Below, in pieces: positions 54,163-64,000 of a DNA stretch of 64,000 nucleotides (position 1 is the stretch's first letter; each line of letters starts with the position of its first letter). Below the pieces are notes generated by a model, which was not told the DNA's origin, searched no databases, and saw only the letters and a list, made by a program, of their open reading frames with translations. The translations under genes were made by a program, and so were the position numbers. The stretch is from contig NZ_LMTJ01000004.1 in assembly GCF_001510715.1 (NCBI RefSeq), positions 248,001 to 312,000 on the forward strand, read 5' to 3'. This stretch comes from Bacillus sp. FJAT-29814. GTDB taxonomy: Bacteria > Bacillota > Bacilli > Bacillales > Cytobacillaceae.

Positions 54163-55047
54163 CTAGGCCTCCTTTTCATAATAATGCATAAAGATCTCTT
54201 CCAGGTCCGGTTCCTCAATCCACAGGTTAGTGATATCAATTGCGGCGACTTTCTTCATGATTGTATTGATATCACCTTTAAACAAAAAGCTCGTAGTGTT
54301 GTCTTTCATAGCCAAGTTGTTGACCCCGTTTAGATTGAAATAATCCTTGGCGAGCGGCGCCTTCGTCTCCACTTTGAACTTTTTATAATTGTTTTCTTTT
54401 AACGTACTAATCTTTTCAACTGTAACAATTTTACCTTCTTTAATGATGGCAACGCGGTTGCATAGCCGCTGCACCTCGCTGAGTATGTGCGATGAAAACA
54501 GGATGGTCGCGCCCTTTTTGTTCTCCTCTTCAAGCAGCTCAAAGAACTTTTGCTGCATTAGCGGGTCGAGGCCGCTTGTCGGTTCATCAAGAATGATGAG
54601 TTTTGGCTCATGAAGCAGCCCCTGGACAATCCCGACCTTCTTTTTATTTCCCAAGGAAAGGTCATCAATTTTTTTATTGAGATCGAGGTCCATAATTTCC
54701 GCTAATTCCTTGATGCGCTTGCTACAGTCCTTTTTGTAAAAACTCGCCGAATACTTCAGCAGGTCCTTGACTTTCATATTATCGTAGTAGAACACCTCAG
54801 ATGGCAGATAGCCAATTTCCTTTTTTATTTCCGGGGCAAATTGGATGCAGTCCTTGCCAAAAATCGTCGCACTGCCACTCGTCGGGTAAATCAATGACAG
54901 CAGCGTGCGGATGGTCGTCGATTTACCAGCGCCGTTTGGCCCAATGAATCCAAAAATCTCGCCTTCCTCGACGTTAAAGCTGATATCGGAAATCCCTCTA
55001 GACTTGCCGTAGGTTTTCGTCAGGTTTTTAATTTCAATTACGTTCAT
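54163..55047 (-). CDS. ABC transporter ATP-binding protein
   Basis: 294 aa. Walker A is GPNGAGKSTTIRTLL, the signature is LSLGNKKKVGIVQGL, Walker B is LIILDEPTSGLDP, and the switch is LFSSHILSEVQRLC. The C-terminal 80 residues are the extra domain common in CcmA-like exporters. The ATG at 55047 follows AAAGGGGG. It lies 14 bp after the TetR gene. Confidence 0.85.
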   Translation of the reverse strand: MNVIEIKNLTKTYGKSRGISDISFNVEEGEIFGFIGPNGAGKSTTIRTLLSLIYPTSGSATIFGKDCIQFAPEIKKEIGYLPSEVFYYDNMKVKDLLKYSASFYKKDCSKRIKELAEIMDLDLNKKIDDLSLGNKKKVGIVQGLLHEPKLIILDEPTSGLDPLMQQKFFELLEEENKKGATILFSSHILSEVQRLCNRVAIIKEGKIVTVEKISTLKENNYKKFKVETKAPLAKDYFNLNGVNNLAMKDNTTSFLFKGDINTIMKKVAAIDITNLWIEEPDLEEIFMHYYEKEA

Positions 55048-55061
55048 TTGTTGTGCCCCCT

Positions 55062-55685
55062 TTATTTGTAAAAGCACTTTTTTAAGATGTCGAAGTACTC
55101 TTCGACTTCGTGGAACATTTTTTGATAATCCATCTCATGTGATGGTGACAGTTTCGCTTTGTTAAGTTCTTCATCACTCATTTTTTCAAATGTCCAAGTC
55201 ATGATTTTTAGAACTTTTTGCAGATCGACATCGTCTCTGAACTTGGAATAATCAATACCCTCATAAACCTTGGCAATATTGATGCCAATCTGCTCGCGCA
55301 ACTTTTTTTCCATCTCTGTTTTTATATCTGGTGCATCTTCCATATACGCTTCCTGGATAAACTTAAAGATGTCCGGATGTCTTTCTGATAATTCCATTTT
55401 AATGATGACTGACTGCCGCATCCTGTTGAAAAAATCAACCTCATCCAAGGAGAATTTTTCATAAAATTCCTTGGCGATGGTTTCATAGCAATAGTCCACC
55501 AAAAACAAGAACAGCTGCTTTTTATTTTTAAAATAATGAAACAGCAGCCCCTTTGAAATCTCCGCTTCCTTCACGATTTCATTTGTCGACGCTTTATCAT
55601 ATCCCTTCTGGGCAAATTCCTTTATCGCTGCATTAATGATTCTGTCTTGTTTCTCCGGTTCCACATTAAAAAATTTGGTATACAA
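55062..55685 (-). CDS. TetR/AcrR family regulator of the ABC-2 exporter
   Basis: 207 aa. The N-terminal helix-turn-helix is RIINAAIKEFAQKGYDKASTNEIVKEAEISKGLLFHYFKNKKQL. The effector domain is not recognisable. The start is TTG at 55685 after GGAGGTG. Two near-identical operators directly upstream indicate that it represses its own operon, including the three ABC genes. Confidence 0.87.
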   Translation of the reverse strand: MYTKFFNVEPEKQDRIINAAIKEFAQKGYDKASTNEIVKEAEISKGLLFHYFKNKKQLFLFLVDYCYETIAKEFYEKFSLDEVDFFNRMRQSVIIKMELSERHPDIFKFIQEAYMEDAPDIKTEMEKKLREQIGINIAKVYEGIDYSKFRDDVDLQKVLKIMTWTFEKMSDEELNKAKLSPSHEMDYQKMFHEVEEYFDILKKCFYK

Positions 55686-55704
55686 ATAGTGGCACCTCCT
55701 TCAC

Positions 55705-55754
55705 TTGACCACAATGGTCAATTACAGTATATTCCAATTGACCATGGTGGTCAA
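55705..55754. promoter_or_regulatory. Twin TetR operators
   Basis: TTGACCACAATGGTCAA (55705-55721) and TTGACCATGGTGGTCAA (55738-55754) are both perfect TTGACCA-N3-TGGTCAA palindromes. Their centres are 33 bp apart, about three helical turns. Confidence 0.85.
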
Positions 55755-55860
55755 CTAATATATTTGTCAAAAATATGAAATGTTTTGTTGGTAATAGTAT
55801 GGGGTGAGGCAGTATGATACGATGCGGGTGCAGGAGAAGTTTTAATGGAGGTGAACGGTT

Positions 55861-56841
55861 ATTATCATAAAAGACAGAGATCGATCGTTAAAGTTAGAAG
55901 GACTGATTGCCGCGCAGAGCAGGTTATCACCCGGGCATCCGATGGTGCCATTATTGGCGGGAAAGCAGGCTTCCGTTGAGGCCGGGATCGGCGGTGAGGA
56001 AAGGGTAGCTGAAGTATTTCGCAGGAATTCATTTTCATTTCCGCATCACGTATTCCACGATTTATCACCCACGGCTGACGGAAAATTTCAAACTGACAAC
56101 TTTGTGTTAACTCCCTGGTTTGGCAATGTGTTAGAAGTCAAAAATATTGGCGGCATCCTTGAGTTTAAAGAAAATCCACCACAACTGATTCGAACTAGAG
56201 AGGACGGGCGTAAGGACGGCTTTGAAAGCCCGATTGTCCAATTGGAAAAAAATTGCGATTTACTGCATGAATGGTTTCAGCAGCGCAACATTCAACTGCC
56301 GATTTTCGGAGCGGTAGTGTTGGCTTACCCAAAGCAAATTGTGGCAGTGCCCCCAGCAAAAACAAGGCTCTTATTCCCCAACTTGATTCCTCCCTACCTT
56401 CGAGGTATTCCACAACCAGCGCAAAAGTTGGACATAGACACCTTCAATTGGCTTTCCACCGAATTGCTTCACAGCCATCATCCATTTATTCCAGATCCCA
56501 TTTCAGAGAGCTATGGCATTCCGATTGGCGATTTTCGCCCAGGGGTGAGGTGTGCGCCTTGCGGACGGATCGGCATGGTGAAGGAGTCCCGGACCTGGCG
56601 CTGTCCGTGGTGTGGGGCTGTGGATCATTTGGCGCACGTAGGGACACTGTTTGAGTGGTTCTTACTATGTAAAAGGACGATTACCAATCGGGAATGCCGG
56701 TGGTTTTTGGGAGTGGATGACATTTACCTTGCTAATCGAATTCTGCAAAGTATGAATTTCCCTAGTAAAGGAGCGTTTCGATATCGGACGTATTTAATGG
56801 ATATCTGCCATTTTAAGAAGGATAACCTCATTCATAAGTAG
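55861..56841 (+). CDS. NERD (nuclease-related) domain protein, probable ATT start
   Basis: 326 aa if started at ATT 55861. The reading frame is open from there and gives IIKDRDRSLKLEGLIAAQSRL, the usual N-terminus of Bacillus NERD proteins. GGAGGTG lies 7-8 nt upstream of 55861, and TGA closes the frame just before. The first ATG (55942) has no ribosome site. The NERD domain (about residues 45-160) has GEERVAEVF, FQTDNFVLTPWFGNVLEVKN (the nuclease-like E-x-K) and QLEKNCDLL. A zinc ribbon follows (CAPCG and CPWCG). Nuclease activity is predicted for the domain but often unproven. Confidence 0.75.
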   Translation: MIIKDRDRSLKLEGLIAAQSRLSPGHPMVPLLAGKQASVEAGIGGEERVAEVFRRNSFSFPHHVFHDLSPTADGKFQTDNFVLTPWFGNVLEVKNIGGILEFKENPPQLIRTREDGRKDGFESPIVQLEKNCDLLHEWFQQRNIQLPIFGAVVLAYPKQIVAVPPAKTRLLFPNLIPPYLRGIPQPAQKLDIDTFNWLSTELLHSHHPFIPDPISESYGIPIGDFRPGVRCAPCGRIGMVKESRTWRCPWCGAVDHLAHVGTLFEWFLLCKRTITNRECRWFLGVDDIYLANRILQSMNFPSKGAFRYRTYLMDICHFKKDNLIHK

Positions 56842-56857
56842 ACTGGGATTTCTTTTG

Positions 56858-57213
56858 CAAGTTGACTGACGCTTCGCAAATTGATTCGCCTTATCCGCAA
56901 ATTGGAGTGACTCATATACAAGTTGAAGCGGCTTATACACAAGTTGGCTGACGCTTTGCAAGTTGATTCGCCTTATCCGCAAGTTGGAGCGACTCATATA
57001 CAAGTTGGAGACGCTTATATGCAAGTTGAAGCAGCTTATACGCAAGTTGACTGACGCTTCGCAAGTTGATTCGCCTTATCCGTAAGTTGGAGCGACTCAT
57101 ATACAAGTTGGAGACGCCTATACGCAAGTTGGCTGACACTTTGCAAGTTGATTCGCCTTATCCGCAAGTTGGAGCGACTCATATACAAGTTGGAGACGCC
57201 TATACGCAAGTTG
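56858..57213. repeat. 18-copy CAAGTTG array, 21-bp units in an ~82-bp higher-order repeat
   Basis: CAAGTTG (or CAAATTG/TAAGTTG) starts at 56858, 56877, 56898, 56919, 56940, 56959, 56980, 57001, 57022, 57043, 57062, 57083, 57104, 57125, 57144, 57165, 57186 and 57207. Spacing is 21 bp, or 19 bp after the CTGACGC type. Four unit types (CTGACGC, ATTCGCC, GAGCGAC, GAGACGC) recur in order, making an 82-bp block. It fills the 462-bp gap between the NERD gene and pepT, which holds no gene. Confidence 0.9.
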
Positions 57214-57303
57214 AGCAGCTCATTTCCTTAAATTGTGTACCCGACCCCCGAAAGTGATATTATATGGATGTACATAATTCTGAATAAAGGGAGTGCAGCG
57301 ATT

Positions 57304-58536
57304 TTGAGAGAAGAATTGATTGAACGATTTACTTCCTATGTAAAGGTGGATACGCAATCCAACGAGGCCAGCGAGACTTGTCCGTCAACGGAAGGGCAGT
57401 GGACGCTGCTCCACATGCTGGAAGCGGAACTTAAGGAAATCGGGATGCAAGAGGTTACACTTGATGAGAATGGGTATCTGATGGCGACCCTGCCTTCCAA
57501 CACCGACAAAGATGTGCCGACGATCGGCTTCCTTGCCCACGTCGATACAGCGACTGATTTTACCGGGAAAGACGTTAAACCGCAGCTAGTCGAAAACTAC
57601 GACGGCGGCGACATCACCTTAAACGAATCCCTAAAGGTCATCATGACAACAAAGGATTTTCCAAATCTCGCCGACTATAAAGGCCACACGCTGATCACAA
57701 CCGACGGCACGACGCTGCTTGGTGCAGACAACAAGGCTGGCGTTACCGAAATCATGACCGCGATGGCTTACCTGATTAAGCATCCAGAGATCAAGCACGG
57801 CAAGGTCCGCGTTGCGTTCACACCAGATGAGGAAATCGGCCGCGGCCCTCATAAGTTTGACGTTGCCGCCTTCAATGCCAAATACGCCTATACAGTTGAC
57901 GGCGGTCCATTAGGGGAGCTTGAATACGAAAGCTTCAACGCGGCGTCAGCCAAAATCACCATAAAAGGCAGTAATATTCATCCTGGCTCAGCGAAAGACA
58001 AAATGGTCAACTCGATGAAAATTGCGATGGAACTTAACAGCAAGCTACCAGCACAAGAAGCGCCCGAGCACACCGAAGGCTACGAAGGCTTCTACCACCT
58101 AATTTCCTTCACAGGTGAAGTCGAGCAAACCAAGCTTTATTACATTATCCGCGACCATGACAGAGAGATTTTTAACAACAGAAAAGCGACAATGGAAAAA
58201 ATCGTCGCAGCGTTAAATGAAAAATATGGCGAAGGTACACTTCAACTTGAACTGAACGACCAATATTACAACATGAAGGAAAAAATCGTGCCGGTGTTTG
58301 AAATTGTAGAAATCGCCAAGGAGGCAATGGAAAGCCTCGATATTAAGCCATTAGTTAAGCCGATCCGCGGCGGCACTGATGGCTCCCAGTTATCCTACAT
58401 GGGACTGCCGACGCCAAATATCTTTACAGGCGGCGAAAACTTCCACGGTAAATACGAGTTTATTTCCGTTGATAACATGATCCAAGCGACTAATACTATC
58501 GTTGAAATTGCCAAGCTTTTTGAACAAAGAGCTTAA
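57304..58536 (+). CDS. pepT: Peptidase T (tripeptide aminopeptidase)
   Basis: 410 aa, the family length. A zinc M20 peptidase that releases the N-terminal residue of tripeptides. [17 protein letters not shown] at the start, [45 protein letters not shown], and [24 protein letters not shown] carry the zinc and catalytic residues. The TTG at 57304 is used, after AAGGGAG; it matches the start of B. subtilis PepT. Confidence 0.95.
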   Translation: MREELIERFTSYVKVDTQSNEASETCPSTEGQWTLLHMLEAELKEIGMQEVTLDENGYLMATLPSNTDKDVPTIGFLAHVDTATDFTGKDVKPQLVENYDGGDITLNESLKVIMTTKDFPNLADYKGHTLITTDGTTLLGADNKAGVTEIMTAMAYLIKHPEIKHGKVRVAFTPDEEIGRGPHKFDVAAFNAKYAYTVDGGPLGELEYESFNAASAKITIKGSNIHPGSAKDKMVNSMKIAMELNSKLPAQEAPEHTEGYEGFYHLISFTGEVEQTKLYYIIRDHDREIFNNRKATMEKIVAALNEKYGEGTLQLELNDQYYNMKEKIVPVFEIVEIAKEAMESLDIKPLVKPIRGGTDGSQLSYMGLPTPNIFTGGENFHGKYEFISVDNMIQATNTIVEIAKLFEQRA

Positions 58537-58540
58537 TTAA

Positions 58541-58573
58541 AAAAAAGCTAACCCGACAAAGGTTAGCTTTTTT
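58541..58573. terminator. Bidirectional terminator after pepT
   Basis: AAAAAAGCTAACC and GGTTAGCTTTTTT form a perfect stem with a 7-nt loop. Confidence 0.9.
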
Positions 58574-58614
58574 CAATAATCGACATATTTCCCGGGGCAT
58601 ATTCGACAAACTCT

Positions 58615-59553
58615 TCAAACAAGGTACTGAGCACATTCCCGCAGGCTCAACACAGTCTCATTCAATTGCCTCTCCAACTGCTCCTTCGACCATTTGCCAT
58701 CATCAGCGCTCAAATCCTTCACAATCAGCAAGATCATCCAAATTGAGAATACACAAGAAAACAGGTGATACTCTCTTGTAAACGCCTCAGCATCCAACTC
58801 CAATTCAACCTGTTCAAGATAGTACCGTAATGCTCGCTCGCGAAACTCAGCCCTAATCTCTTTTGGAAAAATCGGATGCGACATATCGAGCAAGTGGTAC
58901 AGGTCCCAGAAAGGGGTATTGGTGTGGGCGTGCTCCCAGTCCAAAATCACAATCCGGCCATCGGCCAACGCGTAATTCCCCACATGCAAGTCACCGTGTG
59001 AGAGGACAAGAGTCTTTGAAAATATGAAACTATCAAGGTATTCGTAAATACGCTCAATCGATTGTTCCTCCAACATCAAATCCGGAAGCATGGCCATAAA
59101 CTTTCCCTTATCCCGGCAAATGTCCGAAATCAACTGGTCCCGCTTCGGCTTCAGTCCGGATACCGGAACATCAGGAAACGACTCGAGGGGGAGGGAATGC
59201 CACCATGCCATCCACTTCACTACACCGAGCACACTTTCTTCAGTAAACTCATGTAATAGCGGGCCAAGGTCTTCAAGAATCATCCAGCTAAACTCAGGAT
59301 GATCGTGTTTCGAATAGGAAATGATTTTTGGAAAAATCGCCGGGAACACGCGAAGGACATGTTCATTGATCCAGGCTTCCTTGCCTAACTGGTCGTTGTT
59401 CGTCAACGGTTTAAAAATATAGCTTTCCGTCTCCGATAAATAAAACCGTTCAACAAACTTGCCGTTCATTCCTTGATAAAGAGGTTCTTTTTTCAAAATT
59501 AACCGGTCATTTAAAGTTCCATCCGCTAAGACGATTTCCTCAGGCAACCCCAT
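58615..59553 (-). CDS. Aminoglycoside phosphotransferase-like kinase (APH family)
   Basis: 312 aa. The kinase core is visible as SWMILEDLGPLLHEF, LVLSHGDLHVGNYALADGRIVILDWEHAHTNTPFWDLYHLL (catalytic Asp in HGDLHxGN and metal Asp in DWE). Family members phosphorylate antibiotics, choline or sugars; the substrate cannot be told. The ATG at 59553 is chosen with AAAGG upstream; an earlier ATG at 59616 has no site. Confidence 0.8.
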   Translation of the reverse strand: MGLPEEIVLADGTLNDRLILKKEPLYQGMNGKFVERFYLSETESYIFKPLTNNDQLGKEAWINEHVLRVFPAIFPKIISYSKHDHPEFSWMILEDLGPLLHEFTEESVLGVVKWMAWWHSLPLESFPDVPVSGLKPKRDQLISDICRDKGKFMAMLPDLMLEEQSIERIYEYLDSFIFSKTLVLSHGDLHVGNYALADGRIVILDWEHAHTNTPFWDLYHLLDMSHPIFPKEIRAEFRERALRYYLEQVELELDAEAFTREYHLFSCVFSIWMILLIVKDLSADDGKWSKEQLERQLNETVLSLRECAQYLV

Positions 59554-59723
59554 AGTCCCACAACCTTTTGGTAGGTTTTTACTACGACTATAATGCAAAC
59601 CTAAAATACTATGCAACTTATCCGTCCAAAATTAGCAAAATCGGCGACTGCGACAATATTCATGCCATCCTCTCCCTCACCATCTCAAAAAAGCATCTGT
59701 TTATTTTATGGCGTTATCGGGTA

Positions 59724-60629
59724 TTAATTCTGATAGCGGTCAAGGATGCTGAAAAATTCACTTAGGAACTCGTAAAAAAGCATTTCCGTCGGCAGCAGCT
59801 CGCGTTCAGTAGGGATGATGACGCCGACCGTACGGGTGACGTTAGGCTCCACCAACGGGATTTTGACGGTTGCCCGCGGCAGGCTGTCAATCAGGGTGAT
59901 TTCAGGTATGAGCGTCACGCCAAGGCCTGCAGAAACCAACCCTTTTATGGCATCAATATCTTTGCCCTCGAAAGCTACACTTGGCTCAAATCCAAGCTGA
60001 GCGCAGGCATTGACGATGATTTCCCGCAAAATATATCCATTGGGGAAAAGGATAAACGGATCCTCCCGCAAATCGCTTATTTTTATTAGTTTCCTTTCTG
60101 CCAAGGGATGATGTAGCGGCAGCAATGCGACGATGTTTTCGGTAAATAGCGTCTTTCCGGTAATCTTTTTAGTTTTTTTCGGGACCGGACCAATAATGGC
60201 CATATTAAAATCGCCCTTAATGACACCATCAATTAAATAGGTATAGGAACCTTGATTCAATTGAAACTTTACATCGGGATAGCGTTCCCGGAAGGCGGAG
60301 ATCGCCGTTGGCAGCGTATAGCCAGCGAGGCTGGAGGGAAACCCGATATGAACCGTTCCTTTTTCGGGGTCAAGATATTCCTCGACCTTGCGCTTGGCAT
60401 TGTCAATCAGCTTTACCGCGTGTTCCATTTGCTGCAAAAACATTTCACCGATTGGGGTCAGCTTGACACTGCGGCCTTCACGAATAAACAGGTTAACCCC
60501 AAGCTCTTCCTCGAGGTTAAAAATCTGCCGGCTCACCGCCGATTGCGCCACATGCATGGCATCGGCCGCCTCTGTCACATGCTCGCGTTTGGCCACTTCA
60601 ATAAAATATTTAATTTGCCTTAACTCCAT
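59724..60629 (-). CDS. gltC: LysR-family regulator GltC
   Basis: 301 aa. MELRQIKYFIEVAKREHVTEAADAMHVAQSAVSRQIFNLEEELG is the winged helix and closely resembles B. subtilis GltC, as do IGFPSSLAGYTLPTAISAF and GLVSAGLGVTLIPE in the effector domain. In B. subtilis GltC activates gltAB. Here it is divergent from gdhA, 168 bp away, so it probably controls NADP-glutamate dehydrogenase. The ATG at 60629 follows AAAGGAGG. Confidence 0.82.
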   Translation of the reverse strand: MELRQIKYFIEVAKREHVTEAADAMHVAQSAVSRQIFNLEEELGVNLFIREGRSVKLTPIGEMFLQQMEHAVKLIDNAKRKVEEYLDPEKGTVHIGFPSSLAGYTLPTAISAFRERYPDVKFQLNQGSYTYLIDGVIKGDFNMAIIGPVPKKTKKITGKTLFTENIVALLPLHHPLAERKLIKISDLREDPFILFPNGYILREIIVNACAQLGFEPSVAFEGKDIDAIKGLVSAGLGVTLIPEITLIDSLPRATVKIPLVEPNVTRTVGVIIPTERELLPTEMLFYEFLSEFFSILDRYQN

Positions 60630-60782
60630 GAAACCCAACCTCCTTTGCCCTCATCTCATTTTGGCATTAATTATATCTATTATTCATATTGCTTAGATTA
60701 TTTTTCAATTATAAAATAAGTAAATGACAATAAAAAGAATTTTCAGTTAACAAATGGATAATTTTATATTATTTTTCAATAA

Positions 60783-62180
<1,398 letters not shown>

Positions 62181-62189
62181 GAAATTAAT

Positions 62190-62218
62190 CCCCCGGATCT
62201 TACATCGGGGGGTTTTTT
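62190..62218 (+). terminator. Terminator after gdhA
   Basis: CCCCCG (62190-62195) pairs with CGGGGG (62206-62211), followed by TTTTTT. Confidence 0.92.
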
Positions 62219-62287
62219 CATGCCTGCATGATTTCCGGGTTGATTGGTTACATTAACCAATGTCCAATCAATAAGGAGGTTAATGGC

Positions 62288-62422
62288 ATGGATAAAAATC
62301 TTCAAGGCGATACCCATGAATATGTCGAAAACCTGCATGAACGACAGGAAAAGGATCGCAAAAATCGACAAAGACAAGGGAAAAATACACCTAGTGAGCA
62401 TATGCCTAATAAGGAGCATTAA
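62288..62422 (+). CDS. DUF4023 small protein, 44 aa
   Basis: 44 aa, highly charged: THEYVENLHERQEKDRKNRQRQGK then PSEHMPNKEH fits the DUF4023 pattern of small Bacillus proteins (H-E/D-F/Y-VE-LH...QGKG-P...LPxKxH). The ATG at 62288 follows AAGGAGG at 9 nt. The function is unknown. Confidence 0.8.
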   Translation: MDKNLQGDTHEYVENLHERQEKDRKNRQRQGKNTPSEHMPNKEH

Positions 62423-62451
62423 TAATAATGCTTCCTAACTATGTAACAATG

Positions 62452-62489
62452 AAATAGACTACTTGTCTTTGGGGACAAGTAGTCTATTT
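62452..62489. terminator. Bidirectional terminator
   Basis: AAATAGACTACTTGTC pairs with GACAAGTAGTCTATTT (16 bp) around a 6-nt loop, with a further TGTAAC/GTTACA pair outside. It serves the DUF4023 gene and the convergent surface-protein gene. Confidence 0.9.
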
Positions 62490-62511
62490 TAGTTACATAA
62501 GCAAATTAAGC

Positions 62512-64000
62512 TTATTTATTAACAGTAACAGTAACTTCGGAAGTATTATTAGCTTTATCAGTTGCAGTAACAATTAAATCAGTGTTAGTGCTTTGTACTT
62601 TGCCAAGTTGCAGACTGAATTCGCCGTTTTGACCCACAGTTGTACTTCCTAGTAATTCACCCTTAGTGCCATTGTTATTTTTTAAGTAAACTCTAATGGT
62701 GGCACCTGGCTCAGCGAATCCTCCTGAGACAGTTGTCAATTTATCACTTTGAATGGTTATGGCTTTTACATTGGTTAGAACCGCTTTCGTTTTATCAATC
62801 GTAAAGGTAACTCTTGTTTCGTTACCAGCTACGTCTCTTACAACAAGTGTGTATGTTCCTTCAGCAGAAACAGTCGTCCCTGAGATAAAAGTGTTGCCAT
62901 TTAGAGTAGCTGTTCCTTCATTAAAGCTTGGGGTAACGTCCACATTGTAAAACTTATTGTTTTCCACACCGCTCACTACTGGCGCTGTTTTATCAATACT
63001 GAAAGTAACTGTTGTCTGGTTTCCTACTTCATCGGTAACTACTAAAGTATAGCTACCTTCAGCAGAAACGGTGGTACCTGAAGTATATGATACTCCATTT
63101 AATGTAGCAGTTCCTTCATTAAATGTAGGAGCAACATTGATATTATAAGCAAAGCCATTTATAACATTGCTTACTGTTGGCGGTGTTTTATCAATATTTG
63201 AAATGGTTACAGTTACTTTGGTGACATTTCCAGCTTCGTCTCTTGCGACAAATTCAAATTCTCCATTTTGTTCAAAAGTATGGGAAGTAGCGTTTAATGT
63301 ACCTTCATTTGTCGAAACCGTTACGACAACATTCTGATTGGTTGGTTCTGTATTGTAAGGATTTACAGTAATAACTGGCGCTGTTTTATCAATATTAGTG
63401 ATGGTAATCGTTTGAACAGTTCTGTTTCCAGCCGCATCGATTGCGATAAAGTCAAAAGAACCGTTTTCCGTAAATGTATGACTTGTTGTGTTCAGAGTTC
63501 CTTCATTAGTTTCTGCTGTTACAACCACATCCTGGTTTGTCGGCGAAGTGTTGTAACTAAACACAGTAATTATTGGTGCCACTTTATCGATGTTTGTAAT
63601 CTTTATTAGCTTTGTAGTTACATTGCCTGCGCGGTCAGTAGCAACAAACTCGAATTCACCATTTTTTGTAAAAGTGTAGCTTTCTTGATTCAGGGTACCT
63701 GGTTCGTTCATGCTTACATTTACAGTAATGTCTTGATTTGTTGGGCTTTTTACATAATCCTCAACAATAATTTCCGGTGCAACTTTATCAATATTTGAAA
63801 TAGTAACTGGAAGTTCTGTTACATTCCCAGCACGGTCTGTTGCAATAAAGATAAATGTGCCATTTTCGGTGAAGGTATGGCTAGTTTTATTCAGTGTTCC
63901 TTCTTCATTCATGCTTACTTCAACTGTAATGTCCTGATTAGTCCAATCGGTGTTATATGGCTTAACTGTAATCTCAGGCTTAACCTTATCGATGTTTGTA
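62512..64000 (-). CDS. Large Ig-like repeat surface protein, C-terminal part
   Basis: The gene is open through the right edge, so only the last ~495 residues are seen. They contain four consecutive units of 66-67 residues (NIDKxxPxITV...PTNQDI/VVV...EGTLN...SHTF...NGxFxFxAxDxAGNVT), then two units of a second Ig-like type (NIDKT/IDKTAPVVSGV...FNEGTATLNG...SGTTVSAEGxYTLVVxDxxGN), and a final bacterial Ig domain (GGFAEPGATIRVYLKNNNGTKGELLGSTTV...). There is no LPxTG motif or terminal membrane helix; the end is VTVTVNK. The anchor and catalytic parts, if any, lie outside the window. Confidence 0.85.
   Translation of the reverse strand, partial: TNIDKVKPEITVKPYNTDWTNQDITVEVSMNEEGTLNKTSHTFTENGTFIFIATDRAGNVTELPVTISNIDKVAPEIIVEDYVKSPTNQDITVNVSMNEPGTLNQESYTFTKNGEFEFVATDRAGNVTTKLIKITNIDKVAPIITVFSYNTSPTNQDVVVTAETNEGTLNTTSHTFTENGSFDFIAIDAAGNRTVQTITITNIDKTAPVITVNPYNTEPTNQNVVVTVSTNEGTLNATSHTFEQNGEFEFVARDEAGNVTKVTVTISNIDKTPPTVSNVINGFAYNINVAPTFNEGTATLNGVSYTSGTTVSAEGSYTLVVTDEVGNQTTVTFSIDKTAPVVSGVENNKFYNVDVTPSFNEGTATLNGNTFISGTTVSAEGTYTLVVRDVAGNETRVTFTIDKTKAVLTNVKAITIQSDKLTTVSGGFAEPGATIRVYLKNNNGTKGELLGSTTVGQNGEFSLQLGKVQSTNTDLIVTATDKANNTSEVTVTVNK

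Noticed and set aside
56794..57139. Short minus-strand reading frames with repeated NLYMSRSNLRIRRINL peptide
   Set aside because: They are translations of the 21-bp non-coding array; no ribosome site, and the frame stays open only because units are multiples of three.
56858..57213. CRISPR array
   Set aside because: The repeated word is 7 bp, intervening sequences are only 12-14 bp and themselves repeat, and no cas genes are near.

Overview
The window reads as the chromosome of a spore-forming, facultatively anaerobic Bacillaceae (Bacillus/Neobacillus type). Supporting signs are AAGGAGG-like ribosome sites with frequent TTG/GTG starts, Bacillus-specific families (YwdI, DUF423/YwdK, YojF-BshB2 for bacillithiol, YhcN-type spore lipoprotein, a gamma-type spore protein, DUF4023, NERD protein, GltC, YfiB/YfiC), and Rho-independent terminators throughout. 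No rRNA, tRNA, CRISPR array, transposase or prophage gene was seen.

Layout. 1-2274: aldehyde:ferredoxin oxidoreductase (cut by the window edge), a Tat-dependent Fe-S protein and a cytochrome b, all on the minus strand. 2492-3994: an MpsC-family (DUF2294) gene with a perfect FNR box, then ywdK and ywdI. 4144-16104: a 12-kb minus-strand formate dehydrogenase/molybdenum cofactor block (fdhD, fdnG, fdnH, fdnI, fdhE, mobA, moeA, a moeA-binding-protein fusion, moaE, moaD, moeB). fdnG is interrupted by an in-frame TGA at the active-site position followed by a bacterial SECIS hairpin, so it is a selenoprotein gene and not a broken gene. 16738-18996: pdxK, yojF, bshB2. 19096-26813: an fnr-like regulator divergent from a clade II nitrous oxide reductase operon (nosC, nosZ, nosB-like, nosD, nosY, nosF), ending in an unusual YtkA-like plus SurA_N-like lipoprotein where nosL might be expected.

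27060-36207: housekeeping and accessory genes (sugar dehydrogenase lipoprotein, HAD phosphatase, AlkD glycosylase, spore protein, tandem P-loop ATPase, YbaK deacylase, subtilase, histidine kinase/response regulator). 36674-38482: a lone B12-binding radical SAM gene with a perfect FNR box. 38587-48436: a complete livKHMGF branched-chain amino acid importer, a NiaP-type niacin permease and a YfiB/YfiC exporter. 48751-58536: ASCH protein, GMC/gluconate dehydrogenase pair, spore lipoprotein, a TetR-controlled ABC-2 exporter, a NERD protein and pepT. 58615-64000: phosphotransferase, gltC divergent from gdhA, DUF4023 protein, and the C-terminal part of a large Ig-like repeat surface protein.

How it fits together. 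Formate (and probably an aldehyde or similar AOR substrate) can feed electrons to menaquinone through membrane cytochromes b, and N2O serves as an electron acceptor. Several anaerobic units carry TGTGA-N6-TCACA type sites, and the fnr-like gene sits in the middle. The clearest surprises are the selenocysteine formate dehydrogenase, the unusual nos lipoprotein, the FNR-box radical SAM gene, and several intergenic repeat arrays with a 20-21 bp period (about two DNA helical turns). All family assignments come from reading the sequence and from memory of the families; no database search was run.
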